The notes beneath the pieces were generated by a model. The model did not search any database. It was not told the origin of the DNA and saw only the letters and a program-made list of their open reading frames with translations. Source: SZUA-584 sp041656035 (lineage in GTDB: Bacteria; Bacillota; Clostridia; Christensenellales; SZUA-584). Taken from it: a stretch of 39,124 bases of DNA. The position numbers and the translations under genes were made by a program. The stretch's first letter is position 1; each line of letters opens with the position of its first letter. Positions 24,314-33,139 of this stretch are shown here, one piece after another. The DNA is taken from NCBI GenBank assembly GCA_964586785.1, contig CAZPHS010000018.1, positions 1-39,124 of the forward strand, given 5' to 3'.

Positions 24314-27300
24314 TTATGGCGCTGCGGACACCACATCGGAATAATTGCTGTATACCTTATTGCCGTTTACCTTCACGTATGCCCGAACCTTGTAATAGTA
24401 TGTTGTTCCGGTTGTCAACCCTGTATTAGTATAATTTCTTGCCGCAGTCGATTTTATAAGGGTATACACTCCGTCCTCAGAAGCGGATCGCCATACCTCG
24501 TATCCGCTGCATTTGGGAACGCTGCCCCACGATATCTTAATTTTACTAGCGCCGCCGCGTGCCGCTTTTATACTGCCAACATCCTTAAATGCAGGTTTTA
24601 CACTTTTAACAGGGGAAAATTCGCTGTATACTCGAGTATTTCCAACCTTCACATACGCTCGGACTTTATAAAAATATGTTACAAACGGCGTGAGCAAAGT
24701 ATTTTTATACGATGTACCCGTTGTAGATTTAATAAGCGAATAAGTACCGTCGGCGGAAGTTGAACGCCATATTTCATAGCCGCTTCTGCCTTTAACTTTT
24801 CCCCATGATATTTTGGCGGCTGTAGGGCTATATGCGGACGCCGACATACTCGAAACACCCGACAATGCGGGCGAAGCACTCGCAAGCTTGGTAAATTCGC
24901 CGTATACCCGCGTGCCGCCTACCGTACGGTATGCTCTAACCTTATAGTAATATGTTTTTGGGTTTCCCGTAACGGACGGCGTCAGACCGGTATTTTTAAA
25001 TGTAGTGCCGCTTGTGGTTTTTATAAGCGCAAATCCGCTTTCAGGTGATGTGGATCGCCATATTTCATAACCGCTGCGCCCCGGTACTTTGCTCCATGAT
25101 ATTTTTACAGCCGTCGGATTGTATGCGGACGCAGAAACTTTTGATATATTTGATAATACCGGCGTGGCGGACATAACTGTGGAGTAATTGCCATACAGCT
25201 TTGTTTTACCTGATTTCTTGTATGCCCTTACCTGATAATAATATTTAGTACCGGTCTTTAAGCCTGTATTTTTATAGCTTTTTGAAGCGGTCGTTTTGAC
25301 TAGGCTATATTTGCCGTTTACTGACGTTGAGCGGTACACCTGATACCCGCTCGCGCCGGGTACGGCTTTCCATGAAAGTTTAACGCTGCTGTAGCCGACT
25401 GCCGATATCGATGCGGCGGGAGTCGTCACATAAGTGGCAGCTTTAGCGGTTGTTGACGCTGCTCCGTATACCCGTGCAGTGCCGGATAATTTATATGCCC
25501 GAACAATATAGTAATATGTCTTTCCTTCCGCAGCCGCCGAATCGGTATATGAATTTGATTTTGTCTCTATTAAAGCCGTATATGGACCATTGGGCGATGT
25601 GGCCCGGCTAATCTGATATCCGGCCGCCCCTGAAACCGCGCTCCAGCTGACTTTGTTGCCTCCGAAACCCGCGGCCGCCTTCACGGAAGAAACAGTTCTT
25701 ATCTCTTGGACGTTTGCCACCGACACAGCTTCATTACCCAGACAATCCCTTGAGTATACCGTATATTTACCATAGCCGTTTGCCGTAAACGATCCGTTGA
25801 ACTCTGTGCCGCCGCTTGAAAAATAAGCCGCGTTTTGTTCGCCTCTAGCCCATTTCGTTACTTCTACTCCTGCGATGTCGGACGCGTTGGCTTTTATAGT
25901 AATACTAGTCTCACTGTCAACAAAGCACTGCAACGCGGCAGCCGGCCCCGTGCGGTCAATTACAAGCGCCGCGTTCTTGGAATTTGATGCCGCCGCGGCT
26001 GATGTGTTTATTAAAGGCGTTGCTGAAGCATCAAGCGACACCGAGGGTTCAATTGCGGTATCTTCCGAAGAATTCGCGACATTGTTAGTGTCGGCAGCCG
26101 ACCCGCTTTTTGATATCTCGTAATTGCCTGCTTGTGTAAGCGAGCTGGCAAACGCAATTTTGGTTCCGTCTTTAACCAAAGTAGCTTCCGTAGATTTTGC
26201 TCCTACAATAATAGTGCCATCAGTAATTACAATAGGACCGCCGCTCGACACTGGCATCACTTCCGTAACGCCCACCCAGCGATAATCCGTATAACTGACC
26301 GAATAATCGTCACTGTCTATATTGACGGTATCGTTGACAATGTATTTTACAAGATAAATACCCGGTTTGCTCGTATCGATATCACCGCCGGCGACAGTAA
26401 TCTTTTCGTTTATATTTTCGCCGGTGTAAGCATTGGCTGCCGATACGCCCTCCATCTCATCAAACAAATCTCCGACTAAAACCGAAGTGTTTTCTGTCCC
26501 CGAAACCGACAGCATCGGCTTCACCGTGATAACACTGTCTGTTAAATAATTTCCAAATTCTACGGATTTGGTATATTTAGAAGAGTCAATTTCAATACCA
26601 CGGCCGTTACCGTTATCCAGCCATAAGGTGAAACGGTGTAAACAATATTGTCCGGCACGCACAGTGGGAGGAATTATAGCTGTGCAGGAATATTTCCCGT
26701 TGCCTTGGTTTGCCAGTTTTACATTAATACGATCCGGATTAATAACCTGGCTGGATGTTTGCATATACTCGAAAAGCGTTGACATCGATTTAATTTTAGT
26801 TTCATATTTTGGATTAACGTTAGCAGTTACAGTAATTGATTGCCCTGCCGTAAGCTCTCGTGTCGATATTGAATATGAAGTAATCTTAGGCGGCGACAAA
26901 GCGGTTGCTGATGGATTTTTGACCCTAAGCCTGTTTTCTCCGCACGAATTTATCAGCCCAGTACAATACATGTAAGTTTTTTCTCCCGAATATGCCGTCA
27001 AACAAACTTCGGCATAATACAGGCCACTTAACATGTCAGGAGGTACTGTAAAGCTGCCGGAAAAGGTATCTATTTTGCCGGAAACCGGGTAACATATTAT
27101 TTCGTAACGATCGTTCCAAAATGAGTCTGGGTCGTTAAGAGTAATTTTAGCGGAATATATACCGTTTGGATGAGCGCCTGTAACAGTATATTTTACCGTA
27201 TTTCCCACTTTAGCAGTTGTAGCGCTTAACTTAAGATTCGTTATTAAGGGGACTCCGGGGCTCGGGGGTTCTATATAATCGCTGACAAGCGTAAATGATA

Positions 27301-27703
27301 AATCTTCAAAAGGATTATAATACTCGTTATAATACCCATTTTTGTCTGTTAGCAATACACGGCTTAACCAATATGTGCCGCCCATATGCTCGTCTAATAC
27401 AAAGCTACCTTGCAAGCCCCCATTGCATAACGTGTCAAGCCTAAGTGTAAAATAATCATAGCTTACTACAGTCCCCGGTTCTCTGCAACTAAATGATACG
27501 ACACATCTGGCGAAATCGAAACCGCTTTCCAGCTCCGTCGCCTCAACGGTTACAATAAGCGTTTCTCCCCGGCTAAATGAGGTTTTGTTTATTGATATGC
27601 CCGTCATAACCGGCGGTGTTGTATCATCCGCGGCAAATGATACGGGCAAACATGCAATAACCAACAATAATATTATTATTAGAACAAATAAGCTTTTCTT
27701 CAT
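24314..27703 (-). CDS. Secreted multi-domain protein with Ig-like and five FN3 repeats
   Basis: The 1129-residue exported protein starts with a Sec signal (MKKSLFVLIIILLLVIACLP, cleavage near SFA-AD). The N-terminal half holds several Ig-like beta domains, including the repeated TTPPVMTGISINKTSFSRGE type and a DUF5011-like segment (VLVGDLFDEMEGVSA...). The C-terminal 450 residues are five fibronectin type III repeats of about 90 residues, each with the core KxSWxxVxGxxGYxxxRS and TYYYKVRAY. The last four are most alike. No LPXTG, S-layer or catalytic domain is seen, so it is probably a secreted adhesin or binding protein. How it is held at the surface is unclear. Confidence 0.88.
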   Translation of the reverse strand: MKKSLFVLIIILLLVIACLPVSFAADDTTPPVMTGISINKTSFSRGETLIVTVEATELESGFDFARCVVSFSCREPGTVVSYDYFTLRLDTLCNGGLQGSFVLDEHMGGTYWLSRVLLTDKNGYYNEYYNPFEDLSFTLVSDYIEPPSPGVPLITNLKLSATTAKVGNTVKYTVTGAHPNGIYSAKITLNDPDSFWNDRYEIICYPVSGKIDTFSGSFTVPPDMLSGLYYAEVCLTAYSGEKTYMYCTGLINSCGENRLRVKNPSATALSPPKITSYSISTRELTAGQSITVTANVNPKYETKIKSMSTLFEYMQTSSQVINPDRINVKLANQGNGKYSCTAIIPPTVRAGQYCLHRFTLWLDNGNGRGIEIDSSKYTKSVEFGNYLTDSVITVKPMLSVSGTENTSVLVGDLFDEMEGVSAANAYTGENINEKITVAGGDIDTSKPGIYLVKYIVNDTVNIDSDDYSVSYTDYRWVGVTEVMPVSSGGPIVITDGTIIVGAKSTEATLVKDGTKIAFASSLTQAGNYEISKSGSAADTNNVANSSEDTAIEPSVSLDASATPLINTSAAAASNSKNAALVIDRTGPAAALQCFVDSETSITIKANASDIAGVEVTKWARGEQNAAYFSSGGTEFNGSFTANGYGKYTVYSRDCLGNEAVSVANVQEIRTVSSVKAAAGFGGNKVSWSAVSGAAGYQISRATSPNGPYTALIETKSNSYTDSAAAEGKTYYYIVRAYKLSGTARVYGAASTTAKAATYVTTPAASISAVGYSSVKLSWKAVPGASGYQVYRSTSVNGKYSLVKTTASKSYKNTGLKTGTKYYYQVRAYKKSGKTKLYGNYSTVMSATPVLSNISKVSASAYNPTAVKISWSKVPGRSGYEIWRSTSPESGFALIKTTSGTTFKNTGLTPSVTGNPKTYYYKVRAYRTVGGTRVYGEFTKLASASPALSGVSSMSASAYSPTAAKISWGKVKGRSGYEIWRSTSADGTYSLIKSTTGTSYKNTLLTPFVTYFYKVRAYVKVGNTRVYSEFSPVKSVKPAFKDVGSIKAARGGASKIKISWGSVPKCSGYEVWRSASEDGVYTLIKSTAARNYTNTGLTTGTTYYYKVRAYVKVNGNKVYSNYSDVVSAAP

Positions 27704-27746
27704 ATTAAATACCGCCTTTTATACCCTGTTAATATTCCCCAGTCGT

Positions 27747-27774
27747 ATTGTATCACAAATGTATATAAAATCAA
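27747..27774 (-). promoter_or_regulatory. Promoter of the FN3 protein gene
   Basis: TTGATT (27769-27774) and TACAAT (27747-27752) on the minus strand are 16 bp apart. The segment TACATTTGTGATACAATA resembles the promoter region of the CotH/lamin-tail gene. Confidence 0.55.
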
Positions 27775-27810
27775 TATGCGGTATATTTTAATTTATTATT
27801 TTAGTAATAT

Positions 27811-28461
27811 CTACTCCGCTCCTTTATATGTCTGCCATGCCCGAAAGCCGCCCGCCAAATCGTACACCTCGCCGACGCCGGAGTTTATCAGTATCTGGGA
27901 CGCCGCCACGCTCCTGTTGCCCGAAGCGCAATATACAAGAATCTTTCCGTATCCCGCAATCTCGCCCAATCTCTCTTTAAGCTCCGTATGCGGTATAAGC
28001 ACGGCGCCGTCTATATGCCCGCTTTCGTATTCGTACTTGGCGCGCACATCAAGCAGCAGATAATCGCCCGTCATCGCGGCCTTAAAACCGGCGGCGTCAA
28101 CGCTGTGGTATATCCCCTCCGCCTCATATGCTAAAACCACGAGAACTCCGGTTTGCTTTTTGCCGTCGGCGCCCACTTCTATGAGGTACTCGCCTTCCGC
28201 CGCCGCTTTTATTTCCGCTTCCGCCTCGCCGACGCCCTGCGCCGCCGCGTCAAAATCCGGCAGCGAGATATTTAAGCTCCCGTCGGCGCTAAATATAAGC
28301 TTTACCGTTTCCCCGCGGAATACATGCAGCCGTGAAAGTTCTTTCCCAAAATGTATAATGCGCGTACCTTTCTCCAAAACTCCGTCCGGCCGCCGCTGCG
28401 TATCCGCGCTGCAGCCGGCAAGCAGCAGCGCCGCCAATATAACCGTTATAATCTTTTTCAC
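27811..28461 (-). CDS. Rhodanese-domain lipoprotein
   Basis: The 216-residue exported lipoprotein has a short signal ending in the lipobox LLAGC (Cys17). Residues about 30-110 form a beta-rich domain (IIHFGKELSRLHVFRGETVKLIF, then GEYLIEVGADGKKQTGVLVV) that resembles a cupredoxin-like fold without obvious copper ligands. The C-terminal part (about 115-216) is a rhodanese domain with the active-site loop CASGNRS and the structural LLDVRAKYEYESGHIDGAVLIPH. The start is GTG 28461 with GGAG about 8 bases upstream. Rhodaneses move sulfane sulfur, and an extracytoplasmic one may act on thiol or selenium/arsenic species. The fold of the first domain is inferred. Confidence 0.85.
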   Translation of the reverse strand: MKKIITVILAALLLAGCSADTQRRPDGVLEKGTRIIHFGKELSRLHVFRGETVKLIFSADGSLNISLPDFDAAAQGVGEAEAEIKAAAEGEYLIEVGADGKKQTGVLVVLAYEAEGIYHSVDAAGFKAAMTGDYLLLDVRAKYEYESGHIDGAVLIPHTELKERLGEIAGYGKILVYCASGNRSVAASQILINSGVGEVYDLAGGFRAWQTYKGAE

Positions 28462-28484
28462 TTTTTTTGCTCCTTTGTTTTGTA

Positions 28485-28514
28485 TTTATAATACCCTTTC
28501 CGATGGTTTTGCAA
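28485..28514 (-). promoter_or_regulatory. Possible promoter of the rhodanese lipoprotein gene
   Basis: TTGCAA (28509-28514) and TATAAA (28485-28490) on the minus strand are 18 bp apart, just downstream of the ftsZ terminator. Confidence 0.4.
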
Positions 28515-28541
28515 ATAACCGCCGTCTATTTTGCCGTAACC

Positions 28542-28574
28542 AAAAAACCCGCCGCGGAGGTTTTAAGCGGCGGG
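28542..28574 (-). terminator. Terminator of the division-gene cluster after ftsZ
   Basis: CCCGCCGC (28548-28555) pairs perfectly with GCGGCGGG (28567-28574). On the minus strand the stem is followed by six T residues (28542-28547). It lies 15-50 bp beyond the ftsZ stop. Confidence 0.88.
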
Positions 28575-28589
28575 CAAACAGCTTTATTG

Positions 28590-29729
28590 TTAATCCTTCT
28601 TTATACGCTTGCGGCGCAGGAACGGAGGTATATCAAGCTCGCCGTTTAAATCCGCGAAACCCGAAACCCTTTGTTTTTCCGGCATAACGGGTATAAAATC
28701 GTCGTCTTCCTGCATATGGTCAAATTTTATTTCTTCTTTAACGGCCGCCGCCGCCGCGGCTCTAAGTTTTCCGTCTCTGTCAAAGCCGGTGGCAATAACC
28801 GTTATATGCACCTCGTCCTCGAGGCTATCGTCGGTATCCGCGCCAAAGAAAATGTTGGCCTCCGGGTCCGCCGCCTGGCGGATAAGGTTCGCCGCCTCCT
28901 CAATTTCGAGCAGGCTCATTGTCGGGTCTCCGGTTACGTTATAGAGAATACCTCTCGCGCCCTCTATGCTTGTTTCAAGCAGCGGGCTTTGTATAGCCTG
29001 TTTAGCGGCGTCCATGGTTTTGTTGTCGCCGTAGCCTACGCCTATGCCCATGTGCGCCACTCCGCGCTCCATCAATACCGTTCTTACGTCCGCAAAATCA
29101 AGGTTTACAAGCGCGGGTTTTACTATAAGGTCCGTTATGCCCTGAATGCCCTGGCGAAGAACGTCGTCCGCAACCCTGAAAGCCTCGAGCATCGAAGTTC
29201 CTTTGCCAATAACCGTAAGCAGCTTATCGTTTGGTATTGTAACAATTGAATCCACGCAGGACGCGAGTATCTCATGCCCTTCTTTAGCGCGGGTAAGCCG
29301 CTGGCCGCCTTCGAACATAAACGGCAAAGTAACCACCGCTACCGTAAGTATGTTCTTCTGGCGGGCTATTTCGGCTATAACCGGAGCCGCGCCCGTACCC
29401 GTTCCGCCGCCAAGTCCTGCGGCGATATAGATAAGATTGGCGCCCTCTATTACAGACGCAATCTCCTCTATGCTTTCCTCCGCCGCGCGCTTGCCTATAA
29501 TCGGGTCTCCACCCACGCCAAGCCCGCAGGTTAATTTCTCGCCTATTTGTATTTTATTTTTAGCTTTAGATAAAAGCAACGCCTGCTTGTCCGTATTTAC
29601 GGAAAAAAACTCCGCTCCGGCAATACCGTGGTCGATCATGCGGTTAACCGCGTTGTTTCCGGCACCGCCAACGCCTATAACCTTTATTTTCGCAATGGTG
29701 TCCTGCCCGATATCAATTTCCAGTGGCAT
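28590..29729 (-). CDS. ftsZ: Cell division protein FtsZ
   Basis: FtsZ is the tubulin-like GTPase that forms the division ring. At 379 residues it shows the N-terminal KVIGVGGAGNNAVNRM, the tubulin signature GGGTGTGAAPVIAE (about 105-118), the T7 catalytic loop with NLDFADVRTVL, and the conserved C-terminal peptide DIPPFLRRKR that binds FtsA and other partners. AAAAGGGGG precedes the ATG. It is the last gene of the division cluster, 24 bp after ftsA, and is followed by a strong terminator. Confidence 0.98.
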   Translation of the reverse strand: MPLEIDIGQDTIAKIKVIGVGGAGNNAVNRMIDHGIAGAEFFSVNTDKQALLLSKAKNKIQIGEKLTCGLGVGGDPIIGKRAAEESIEEIASVIEGANLIYIAAGLGGGTGTGAAPVIAEIARQKNILTVAVVTLPFMFEGGQRLTRAKEGHEILASCVDSIVTIPNDKLLTVIGKGTSMLEAFRVADDVLRQGIQGITDLIVKPALVNLDFADVRTVLMERGVAHMGIGVGYGDNKTMDAAKQAIQSPLLETSIEGARGILYNVTGDPTMSLLEIEEAANLIRQAADPEANIFFGADTDDSLEDEVHITVIATGFDRDGKLRAAAAAAVKEEIKFDHMQEDDDFIPVMPEKQRVSGFADLNGELDIPPFLRRKRIKKD

Positions 29730-29753
29730 AATTACCCCCTTTTATGCAAAACG

Positions 29754-30935
29754 CTAATCAAACATTTTTGTGGAAAGCCGCTCTAACATAGCCATTCCGC
29801 TCTTCCGGCTGATAATGATTCCGGCGTCAAATACGTAATCAAGAAGCGCCAAAGCCGTATAGCAGCTGGGCGTCGAGAGCTGGGGCGCCTCGATGCCCGG
29901 TATGCGGACCTGCCTTTTTAAATGCTTTTGCAGCGTCTCCTTTACGCCCTTTATCATAGATAAGCCGCCGCCCGAAAGAAAAATACGCGTTCTTCGGGCA
30001 ATATCCAGCGGGCTTTGCTCAAGCGCGGCGCAAATCAGCATACACAGATGTTCGACGCGCGCGTCAATAATTTCTGATACAAGAGAATGCGCAAAGCGTT
30101 CAAGCTTTCCCGTTTTATGCTTCGCATAGTCGTAAAGCTTTGCGCCCGAACTTTCCAAGCCGAAAGAATATCTCTTTTTTATCTGCTCCGCCATATCTAA
30201 AGGCATATTCAGCACTATAGATAAGTCGTTTGATATATGCATACCGCCTGCGTATATGGTCTTATTATATACAATTGCGTCACCATAGACAACAGTAACA
30301 TTTGTGTCATAATACCCGATATTTAAAAGCACGGCGCTTAAATCACGCTCTTCCGCCGGAACAAGAAACATGCTCTCGGCTAAAATATCGGGAAGAAAAG
30401 CGCTGATTTTAACGCCCAGCCTTAAGAACACTTCCGAAACGTCTTCTATGTATTCGTTGCTGGCAAAAACCATAGACACCATACCGGTAAGTTCGTTTGC
30501 CGCCGCTCCCTCCGCGTCTATATAATAATTGCCGTCGCCCAGAACAAAATAAACAGGAGTGCTGTTTATAACACAGTAACGGCTGTCGTCATAGTCTTTT
30601 TCCGCGTCCCCTATAAGCATCTCTATATGCGTATCGGCAACCCGGCCTGTTTCTACCGCCACGCAGCCCTCCCGGCACACCACTTTGCAAAAAGCGCCGG
30701 GGACGCCCACAAAAGCTTCCTTTATCCTTTTGCGCGCTCTTTTTTCGGCAAACTCAATTGCCTTGGCAACCGCTTCCTCAACATTTGACGGGCTTTGCCA
30801 CTGTCCGTTTTTTATGCCCTCGTATTTGGCCTCGCCTGCGCCGAGCACTTCAAAGCGCCCTGCAGAGCGTTTACGTCCTATAACGCACATTACTTTGGAC
30901 GTGCCGAACTCGATGGCTGCAGTTACGTTTCTCAT
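29754..30935 (-). CDS. ftsA: FtsA-like cell division protein with degenerate ATPase motifs
   Basis: An actin-fold protein of 393 residues between ftsQ and ftsZ, the usual place of FtsA, which tethers FtsZ to the membrane. The adenosine motif SGGGLSMIKG (321-330) is good, and the C-terminus (RKSGMAMLERLSTKMF) could be a short amphipathic membrane helix. The two phosphate loops are altered: phosphate-1 reads AIEFGTSKV (Glu9 where Asp is usual), and phosphate-2 reads LLNIGYYDTN (Asn205 and YYD where DIGGGTTD is usual). ATP hydrolysis may be weak or lost. I chose ATG 30935. The frame can start upstream at TTG 30974, but neither has a strong ribosome site. Confidence 0.85.
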   Translation of the reverse strand: MRNVTAAIEFGTSKVMCVIGRKRSAGRFEVLGAGEAKYEGIKNGQWQSPSNVEEAVAKAIEFAEKRARKRIKEAFVGVPGAFCKVVCREGCVAVETGRVADTHIEMLIGDAEKDYDDSRYCVINSTPVYFVLGDGNYYIDAEGAAANELTGMVSMVFASNEYIEDVSEVFLRLGVKISAFLPDILAESMFLVPAEERDLSAVLLNIGYYDTNVTVVYGDAIVYNKTIYAGGMHISNDLSIVLNMPLDMAEQIKKRYSFGLESSGAKLYDYAKHKTGKLERFAHSLVSEIIDARVEHLCMLICAALEQSPLDIARRTRIFLSGGGLSMIKGVKETLQKHLKRQVRIPGIEAPQLSTPSCYTALALLDYVFDAGIIISRKSGMAMLERLSTKMFD

Positions 30936-30989
30936 AGCCCGCGGAGTAACCCCTCGTATTTTAAGTGAAAACAATATACTTTTGTGTCT

Positions 30990-31017
30990 ATAATAACATG
31001 TTTATAACAGATGACAA
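30990..31017 (-). promoter_or_regulatory. Internal promoter for ftsA-ftsZ
   Basis: TTGTCA (31012-31017) and TATTAT (30990-30995) on the minus strand, 16 bp apart, lie in the 93-bp gap between ftsQ and ftsA. A separate promoter for ftsAZ is known in other Firmicutes. Confidence 0.55.
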
Positions 31018-31028
31018 TAATTTTTAAA

Positions 31029-31736
31029 TCATTTTACCCGATGATACGCATATTTAGCGGTGCTCACATCAAGTATTCCCTCCTCTATTCCTTTTTCCCG
31101 AAGCGACGCCAGCGACGCTTTTATCCATTTCATCTTTTCATCAAGGCGCGTATCGTCCCCAAGCTCTATTTTCATGCCTCCCCGCAAATCAACGGCCACG
31201 CTTGCCGCCAGAGAAATATCTATGCCTTGCGCGTAAAGCCCGTTTTCTTCAAGCGCGCTGATAACGCGCGATAAAACGTCAAGCTTGAACGTATCCGATG
31301 TTCCAAGCCGCTTCCCAACCTCAGCCGCGTCGGCAGGCACGCCCGTTATAAGAGTATACTCTATATCCTGCGGCATCACCTTTACCTCTAAAAGCCAGCC
31401 CTCTTTATCAATAATAAGCAGCACGCCCTGCTTTTCTATACATGCCGCGCGCAGCCTTTCTTCTATCGTTATTACCACCTTATCGGGGTATTCAATCTCT
31501 ACCGATAACGGTTTTATAAAAGGCTCTTGCGACAGCCTGTCCAACACCGCCCGCCGATCAAGCAGAAAAACGCTTTCGCCGTACTCTATGTGCGATATGC
31601 CGGCTATATCTTCGGCTTTTTTTGTCACGCAGCCTATAACGGCTATCTCCCGCACCTTTAAAGTCTCATACGCCGCGAAAGCCGCCGCGCCTAAAAACAC
31701 CAGCGCCGCCAATATTTTTAGTATCCTTTTACCCAC
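31029..31736 (-). CDS. ftsQ: Cell division protein FtsQ/DivIB
   Basis: FtsQ/DivIB links the early and late divisome. The 235-residue bitopic protein has a very short cytoplasmic tail, one membrane helix (about 7-22), an extracytoplasmic POTRA domain (about 28-95, LKVREIAVIGCVTKKAEDI... then EIEYPDKVVITIEERL), and a beta domain with ending IDVSLAAS-like and DVRG-like strands. Identity rests on this layout and on its place between murA and ftsA, because the sequence is only weakly conserved. The GTG start overlaps the end of murA by 8 bp, with AGAGG about 9 bases upstream. Confidence 0.85.
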   Translation of the reverse strand: MGKRILKILAALVFLGAAAFAAYETLKVREIAVIGCVTKKAEDIAGISHIEYGESVFLLDRRAVLDRLSQEPFIKPLSVEIEYPDKVVITIEERLRAACIEKQGVLLIIDKEGWLLEVKVMPQDIEYTLITGVPADAAEVGKRLGTSDTFKLDVLSRVISALEENGLYAQGIDISLAASVAVDLRGGMKIELGDDTRLDEKMKWIKASLASLREKGIEEGILDVSTAKYAYHRVK

Positions 31737-32994
31737 CCTCTATTTCCTCTCTTGTTATATTCGCCCCAAGCAGAGACAGTTCCGCGTCAAATGTTTCATA
31801 GCCCCTGTCTATTATTTTCGCCTGGTCGATAACCGTTTTGCCCTCGGCGCAAAGCCCCGCTAAAACAAGCGCCGCGCCCCCGCGCAAATCCATAGCTTTA
31901 ACTTCCGTGCCGTGCAGCTTCTCCACGCCCTTTATAACCGCGACGTTGTTTTTTATTACAATGTTTGCTCCCATTCTTTGCAGCTCCGCCACATGCTTGA
32001 ACCTGTTGTCAAACACATTCTCCACTATTATGCTTGTGCCGCGCGATATGGCCGCCGCGCTGCACATTTGCGCCTGCATGTCCGTTGGAAACCCCGGATA
32101 CGGCCCTGTTTCTATAAGATGCATCTCCCGCAGCCGTTCCTGTCCGGTTATCGTTAACGCGTCGCCGTATATTTCTATTTTCGCGCCCGCCTCGCGCAGT
32201 TTGGCGGATATAGCGAAAAGATGCTCCGGCACTATATTTTTAAGCGTTATGCTTCCTTTTGTCACCACGGCGGCGACCATGAACGTTCCCGCCACTATTC
32301 TATCCGGCATACAGGTATAAGTAAAACCGCCCAAGCTGTTTTTGCCTTCTATAAAAATAGTGCTTGTTCCGGCGCCGTTGACGTTTCCGCCCATACGGTT
32401 TATAACGCTTTGCAGCTCAACTATCTCCGGCTCCCTCGCGGCGTTTCGTATTACGGATTTGCCCGGAGCCATCGCCGCCGCCATCATCAGGTTCTCCGTC
32501 GCGCCGACGCTCGGGTAATCAAGGTGTACGTCGCCGCCCTTTAACCTGCGCCCCTCGCACATTATATGCCCTCCGGCTTCGGTTACGTTTACGCCTAAGT
32601 TCTTAAGCCCCCTCAAGTGCAAATCTATAGGCCTGTTGCCAATCTCGCAGCCTCCCGGATAAGTAAAGCGCGCCATGCGAAAACGCGCCATAATAGGCCC
32701 CATCATAAATATTGACGAACGTATCTCTTTTGCCAGGCTGTCGGGCATCTCCCAGCGCTGCGCGCGCCGCGTATCAATCAGCAGCCTGTCTTTTTCGAAT
32801 GATACCGTAGCGCCTATGTGTTCCAAAATAGACAGCATATTGTACACATCTGAAATGGCCGGCCAGTTGTATACAATAACCGGTTCTTCCGTGAGCAGCG
32901 CCGCGGCAAAAATAGGAAGCGCGACATTTTTAGCGCCTTGCACGTTTACCTCGCCATTCAAACTCGCACCGCCGTTTATTATCAGTCTCGCCAT
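31729..32994 (-). CDS. murA: UDP-N-acetylglucosamine 1-carboxyvinyltransferase MurA
   Basis: MurA carries out the first committed step of peptidoglycan synthesis, adding enolpyruvate from PEP to UDP-GlcNAc. The 421-residue length is standard. The catalytic loop TYPGGCEIGNRPIDLHLRGL holds Cys116, the residue attacked by fosfomycin. Other marks are the N-terminal GAKNVALPIFAAALL (20-34) and the C-terminal DLRGGAALVLAGLCAEGKT. GAGGGG lies just before the ATG. It follows ftsW after a 145-bp gap, at the place where murG is usually found, and overlaps ftsQ. Confidence 0.97.
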   Translation of the reverse strand: MARLIINGGASLNGEVNVQGAKNVALPIFAAALLTEEPVIVYNWPAISDVYNMLSILEHIGATVSFEKDRLLIDTRRAQRWEMPDSLAKEIRSSIFMMGPIMARFRMARFTYPGGCEIGNRPIDLHLRGLKNLGVNVTEAGGHIMCEGRRLKGGDVHLDYPSVGATENLMMAAAMAPGKSVIRNAAREPEIVELQSVINRMGGNVNGAGTSTIFIEGKNSLGGFTYTCMPDRIVAGTFMVAAVVTKGSITLKNIVPEHLFAISAKLREAGAKIEIYGDALTITGQERLREMHLIETGPYPGFPTDMQAQMCSAAAISRGTSIIVENVFDNRFKHVAELQRMGANIVIKNNVAVIKGVEKLHGTEVKAMDLRGGAALVLAGLCAEGKTVIDQAKIIDRGYETFDAELSLLGANITREEIEGG

Positions 32995-33139
32995 TTCGGC
33001 CCCCTCGCATATCTACTCTCACATATTTATAATATGCCGGATGGTTTAACTTGTGCGGTTTGCGATACCTGTCCGCGAGTGGGGCGCGCGGCGGCTTTTT
33101 AAGGTTCGGCCTGCCGCCAATCGTCCGCGGAATATACTT

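Noticed and set aside
24314..25700. FN3 repeats as a CRISPR-like or DNA repeat array
   Set aside because: The similarity is at protein level with about 270-bp periodicity and in-frame coding, so it reflects domain duplication.
30936..30974. Extended N-terminus of FtsA from TTG 30974
   Set aside because: The extension has no ribosome site and the family start (MRNVTAAIEFGTSK) fits ATG 30935 better.
33087..33120. GGCGGC/GCCGCC inverted repeat between ftsW and murA as a terminator
   Set aside because: No T run follows on the minus strand, and the downstream genes are likely part of the same transcript.
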